A stretch of DNA of 64,000 nucleotides from Paraburkholderia largidicola (GTDB taxonomy: Bacteria > Pseudomonadota > Gammaproteobacteria > Burkholderiales > Burkholderiaceae): contig NZ_AP023175.1 of assembly GCF_013426895.1 (NCBI RefSeq), positions 744,001 through 808,000 of the forward strand, given 5' to 3'. A program made the translations under genes and the position numbers. The notes under the pieces are model-generated. The model made no database searches. It had not been told where the DNA came from and saw nothing but the letters and a program-made list of their open reading frames with translations. This document shows positions 61,157-64,000 of the stretch, piece after piece. Numbering within the stretch: position 1 is the first letter of the stretch; every line of letters begins with the position of its first letter.

Positions 61157-62819
61157 CGACACTCACGGTGCCGGTTGGGCCAACTTTGCTGAGCGCTTCG
61201 GCCTCAAGCAGCCGGTGACGCTGCCCGCTACGCTCGCGGCGCGCGCCGCTGCGACGCCTGACGCGGAAGCGCTCGTCATCGACGGACAGCGCATCGACTA
61301 TCGCACGCTGCATGAACGCGTGCAAAGCGCGGCGGCGCGGATGATCGCGGCAGGCGTCGAACATGGCGAGCACGTCGGCATCCTGATGGGCAACTCCATC
61401 GACTGGGTGGTGCTCTTCTATGCAGCGGCGTCGATCGGCGCAGTCACGGTGCCCGTGAATACGCGCTTCAAGCTCGACGAACTGAACTACTGCCTGAAAC
61501 AAGGCGACGTGCGTGTGCTGTTCTACGTCGATACGTTTCTCAATATCGATTACACGCGCTTGCTGCGTGACGTCGAACCCGGGTTCGACCTCGCGTTGCC
61601 GGGCAATGTCCTGCCGCTATTGCGCCGCGCCGTGCTGATGGGCGACAGCGAACGTGCGCTGCCTGCGGGCGTCGAACGTTTCGATACGCTCGCGGATACG
61701 CCCGACACGCGCGCCGAGGCCGCCGCACGCGCGCAACGCGTGAGCCCTGACGATATCCTGCTGATTCAATACACGTCCGGCACCACGTCGTTTCCGAAGG
61801 GTGTGTTGCTGCGACATCGCAACATGCTGATGAACGCGGCGGCATCGGCGCTGCGCATCGGCGTGCGGCCCGACGACCGCTATTTCAGCGTGCGCCCGTT
61901 CTTTCACGTCGCGGGCACGACCATGTCGCTGCTCGTCGCGCTCGTCTCCGGTGCGTGTCTGCTGTCGGTGCCGTCATTCGACGTCGCCAGGGTGCTGACC
62001 ATTCTCGACGAAGAGCGCTGCACGCTCACGTCCGGCAACGACACGATCTTCCTGATGATGATGGGCCACCCCGAGTTCAGGCGCGAGCGGATTCATCTGC
62101 GCGGCGGCTGGGCAGCGGCAGGACCGGAAATCATGCAGAAGATCCACGACGTCATGGGCGTGAAGCACATGGTGGGCGCTTACGGGCAATCGGAAGCGTC
62201 GCCCAACGTGGTGCTCAACGACTGGCGCGATCCACTCGAATTGCGTGTCGCAGGCTGGGCCGCGCCGCATCCGGGCATCGAGATCCGTACCGTATCGACG
62301 GAAACGGGTGACGTACTGCCCGCCGACATGCCGGGAGAAATCCAGGTGCGCGGCTGGGGCGTGATGAAGGGCTACTACAACAAGCCGCAGGAAACCGCGA
62401 ACGCATTCAGCGACGATGGCTGGCTGCGTACGGGCGACCTCGGCGTGATCGACGGCGAAGGACGCATGCGCATGCTCGGGCGGCTGAAGGACGTGTTCCG
62501 CGTCGGCGGCGAGAACGTCGCGCCCGCCGAAGTCGAGGAAACGCTGTTCGCGCACCCCGCCGTGCAGCTCGCGCAGGTCGTCGGCGTGCCCGATGCGCGG
62601 CTGGGCGAAGTGGCCGCTGCATTCGTGGTGCTGCGCGCGGGCACGCAGGCGTCGAGCGAAGAACTCATCGAATGGTGCAAGGGACGCTGCGCGAACTTCA
62701 AGGTGCCGCGTTATTTGCGGCTCGTGCAGTCGTTCGACGACATCGGTATGACGGGCAGTTCCAAGGTTCAGAAAAACAAGCTGCGCGATTACGCGATCCG
62801 CGAATTCGGCCTGACGTGA
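61149..62819 (+). CDS. AMP-dependent acyl-CoA ligase
   Basis: A 556-aa ANL-family ligase that activates a carboxylic acid with ATP and CoA. The AMP-binding P-loop is IQYTSGTTSFPKGVLLRHRN, followed by YGQSEASPNV, the motif GWLRTGDLGVID and the C-terminal FRVGGENVAPAEVE hinge with a late Lys in SKVQKNK. ATG 61149 overlaps the previous gene by 8 bases. It is probably the entry step for the acid imported by the following MFS protein. Nearest relatives by motif are medium-chain and branched or cyclic acid ligases. Confidence 0.92.
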   Translation: MRDDTHGAGWANFAERFGLKQPVTLPATLAARAAATPDAEALVIDGQRIDYRTLHERVQSAAARMIAAGVEHGEHVGILMGNSIDWVVLFYAAASIGAVTVPVNTRFKLDELNYCLKQGDVRVLFYVDTFLNIDYTRLLRDVEPGFDLALPGNVLPLLRRAVLMGDSERALPAGVERFDTLADTPDTRAEAAARAQRVSPDDILLIQYTSGTTSFPKGVLLRHRNMLMNAAASALRIGVRPDDRYFSVRPFFHVAGTTMSLLVALVSGACLLSVPSFDVARVLTILDEERCTLTSGNDTIFLMMMGHPEFRRERIHLRGGWAAAGPEIMQKIHDVMGVKHMVGAYGQSEASPNVVLNDWRDPLELRVAGWAAPHPGIEIRTVSTETGDVLPADMPGEIQVRGWGVMKGYYNKPQETANAFSDDGWLRTGDLGVIDGEGRMRMLGRLKDVFRVGGENVAPAEVEETLFAHPAVQLAQVVGVPDARLGEVAAAFVVLRAGTQASSEELIEWCKGRCANFKVPRYLRLVQSFDDIGMTGSSKVQKNKLRDYAIREFGLT

Positions 62820-62830
62820 TGCGCCGGGAA

Positions 62831-62852
62831 CCGCGGCGTCGACGCGCCGCGG
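62831..62852 (+). terminator. intercistronic hairpin before the MFS gene
   Basis: CCGCGGCG pairs perfectly with CGCCGCGG around a 6-base loop, between the ligase stop and the MFS ribosome site. No T run. It may attenuate read-through or stabilise the upstream transcript rather than end it. Confidence 0.45.
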
Positions 62853-62879
62853 TTCGGCCAAAACCCAATGGAGGAGACA

Positions 62880-64000
62880 ATGACAACGTGCGCATCTGAC
62901 GCCGTGGGACTTTTGCGTCCCAACGAAGCCGTCAGCGAATCGACATACCGGAAGATCAGCCGGCGCATTCTGCCGCTACTGTTTCTGTGCTACATCATCA
63001 ATTACATCGACCGCGTGAACATCGGCATTGCGCAGATTCAGTTCAAGGCCGATCTGCATTTCAGCGATCTCGTGTACGGCATCGGCGCGGGTCTGTTCTT
63101 CGTCGGCTTTCTGCTGTTCGAGGTGCCGAGCAATCTGCTGCTCGCGAAGATGGGCGCGCGAAAGACGTTGTTGCGCATCATGGTGCTGTGGGGCACCGTA
63201 TCGAGCGCGACCATGTTCGTCAGCACGCCCGCCGAGTTCTATATCGCGCGCATGTTGCTGGGCGTGGCGGAGGCCGGGTTCTTTCCCGGCATCATCCTGT
63301 ACCTGAGCTACTGGTTTCCCGCCGCCCGACGCGCGCGCGTCACGGCACTGTCGTTCATCGCCATTCCCGTCGCGACGATGATCGGCGCGCCCATCTCCGG
63401 ATGGATCATGCGCAGCTTTCACAGCGTCAACGGGCTCGCCGGCTGGCAATGGATGTTCCTGCTCGAAGGGCTGCCTGCGATTCTGCTCGGCGTCGTCGTA
63501 TATTTCCGTCTCGAGGACCGGCCTGAGGGCGCATCGTGGCTCACGCCCGAGGAGAAAGCCAGTCTCGTCGGCCTGCTCGATGCCGAACGGCGTCAACGCG
63601 CGACGCATGGACATGGCGGCATGCTGTCGGCGCTGCGCGACTGGCGCGTGTTCGTCGCGGGCCTCGTGTCGTTCTGCGCTTATGTGCTCGCGAGTACCAT
63701 CGCGTTCTTCTCGCCGATGGTCATCCAGGCGAGCGGTGTGCACGATCCATTCCGCGTCGGCCTGTTTGCCGCTATTCCAGCCGTCGCGGGCATCGTCATG
63801 ATGGTGATCGTGAGCCGCCACTCGGATCGTACGCGGGAGCGCCGCTGGCACGCCGCCATTCCGCTGATGATCGCCGCCGCGAGTCTGATCGCCCTGCCCT
63901 TTGCGCGCGGCGACCTGGCGCTCGCCGTCGCGTTGCTCGCGATTGCCACATCGGGGCATCTCTCCAGTCTGTCCGTGTTCTGGACCATTCCGTCGACGTA
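62880..64000 (+). CDS. MFS transporter, anion:cation symporter family (3' end beyond window)
   Basis: The N-terminal 373 codons of an ACS-type MFS importer, cut by the right edge. YIINYIDRVNIGIAQIQFKA is the family start, then FLLFEVPSNLLLAKMGARK, AEAGFFPGIILYLSYWFP and further helices. ATG 62880 has TGGAGGAG upstream. It is the last visible gene of the hydratase-transferase-hydratase-ligase operon and probably imports the organic acid that the ligase activates. Confidence 0.9.
   Translation, partial: MTTCASDAVGLLRPNEAVSESTYRKISRRILPLLFLCYIINYIDRVNIGIAQIQFKADLHFSDLVYGIGAGLFFVGFLLFEVPSNLLLAKMGARKTLLRIMVLWGTVSSATMFVSTPAEFYIARMLLGVAEAGFFPGIILYLSYWFPAARRARVTALSFIAIPVATMIGAPISGWIMRSFHSVNGLAGWQWMFLLEGLPAILLGVVVYFRLEDRPEGASWLTPEEKASLVGLLDAERRQRATHGHGGMLSALRDWRVFVAGLVSFCAYVLASTIAFFSPMVIQASGVHDPFRVGLFAAIPAVAGIVMMVIVSRHSDRTRERRWHAAIPLMIAAASLIALPFARGDLALAVALLAIATSGHLSSLSVFWTIPST

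Noticed and set aside
1..64000. tRNA, rRNA, CRISPR arrays, phage or transposase genes
   Set aside because: No cloverleaf-like sequence, regularly spaced repeat array or integrase/transposase motif was seen while reading both strands; small RNAs cannot be excluded by eye.

Overview
The window is GC-rich, densely packed beta-proteobacterial DNA. DUF4148 proteins, small exported BON-domain proteins, a DUF3331-like protein, a 4-gene FUSC/DUF1656 efflux operon and AcnB together point to Burkholderiales, most likely a Paraburkholderia replicon. This is inference from gene content. No rRNA, tRNA, CRISPR array, transposase or prophage was seen; the only repeat-like element is a hairpin block near 11.33-11.45 kb.

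Layout. 0-5.6 kb: an MFS exporter cut by the left edge, a 42-aa small ORF, an aldo/keto reductase (AKR) plus SRPBCC pair divergent from a LysR regulator, a tiny exported protein and an old-yellow-enzyme. 5.6-11.2 kb: a giant 1846-aa sensor kinase (kinase-like, AAA ATPase, GAF, PAS, histidine kinase). 11.3-18 kb: repeat hairpin, aldehyde dehydrogenase, and an aromatic-acid-type efflux operon (FUSC, outer-membrane factor, DUF1656, HlyD). 18.2-19.8 kb: four small exported proteins. 20.2-26.2 kb: a signalling island with a GAF histidine kinase, two FixJ-type regulators, a single-domain receiver, and a second copy of the AKR/SRPBCC pair behind a DUF3331-like gene. 26.4-29.1 kb: cyanide-insensitive-type bd oxidase (cydAB plus a 47-aa membrane protein). 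29.1-36.7 kb: AraC regulator, quinol-monooxygenase-like protein, a cNMP-binding/flavoprotein fusion, Zn alcohol dehydrogenase, GlcG/HbpS-like protein, SDR, PfpI-like protein and a BON protein. 36.8-44.2 kb: an organic or sugar acid catabolic cluster (ketoglutarate-semialdehyde-type dehydrogenase, SDR, 2-hydroxyacid oxidase, MFS, iron alcohol dehydrogenase) divergent from its LysR. 44.4-50.5 kb: a second single-domain receiver and a second giant kinase (1903 aa). 50.7-53.3 kb: acnB. 53.4-55.9 kb: a GntR regulator divergent from a Tat-signal MmgE/PrpD protein. 56-64 kb: a MarR-controlled CoA-thioester catabolic cluster ending in an MFS transporter cut by the right edge.

The main observation concerns the signalling genes. 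Three kinases and four response regulators are scattered among redox and dehydrogenase genes. A shared 14-bp dyad, TAWAC-N4-GTWTA, which resembles the box of TodT/StyR-class FixJ-type regulators, occurs at six places: upstream of the small ORF/MFS, the DUF3331-AKR-SRPBCC operon, receiver 1, cydAB, the AraC gene, and receiver 2 with giant kinase 2. I infer one local regulon that couples multi-domain sensors to respiration and aldehyde/alcohol metabolism. Two further operator pairs, for the GntR and MarR genes, can be read directly from the sequence.
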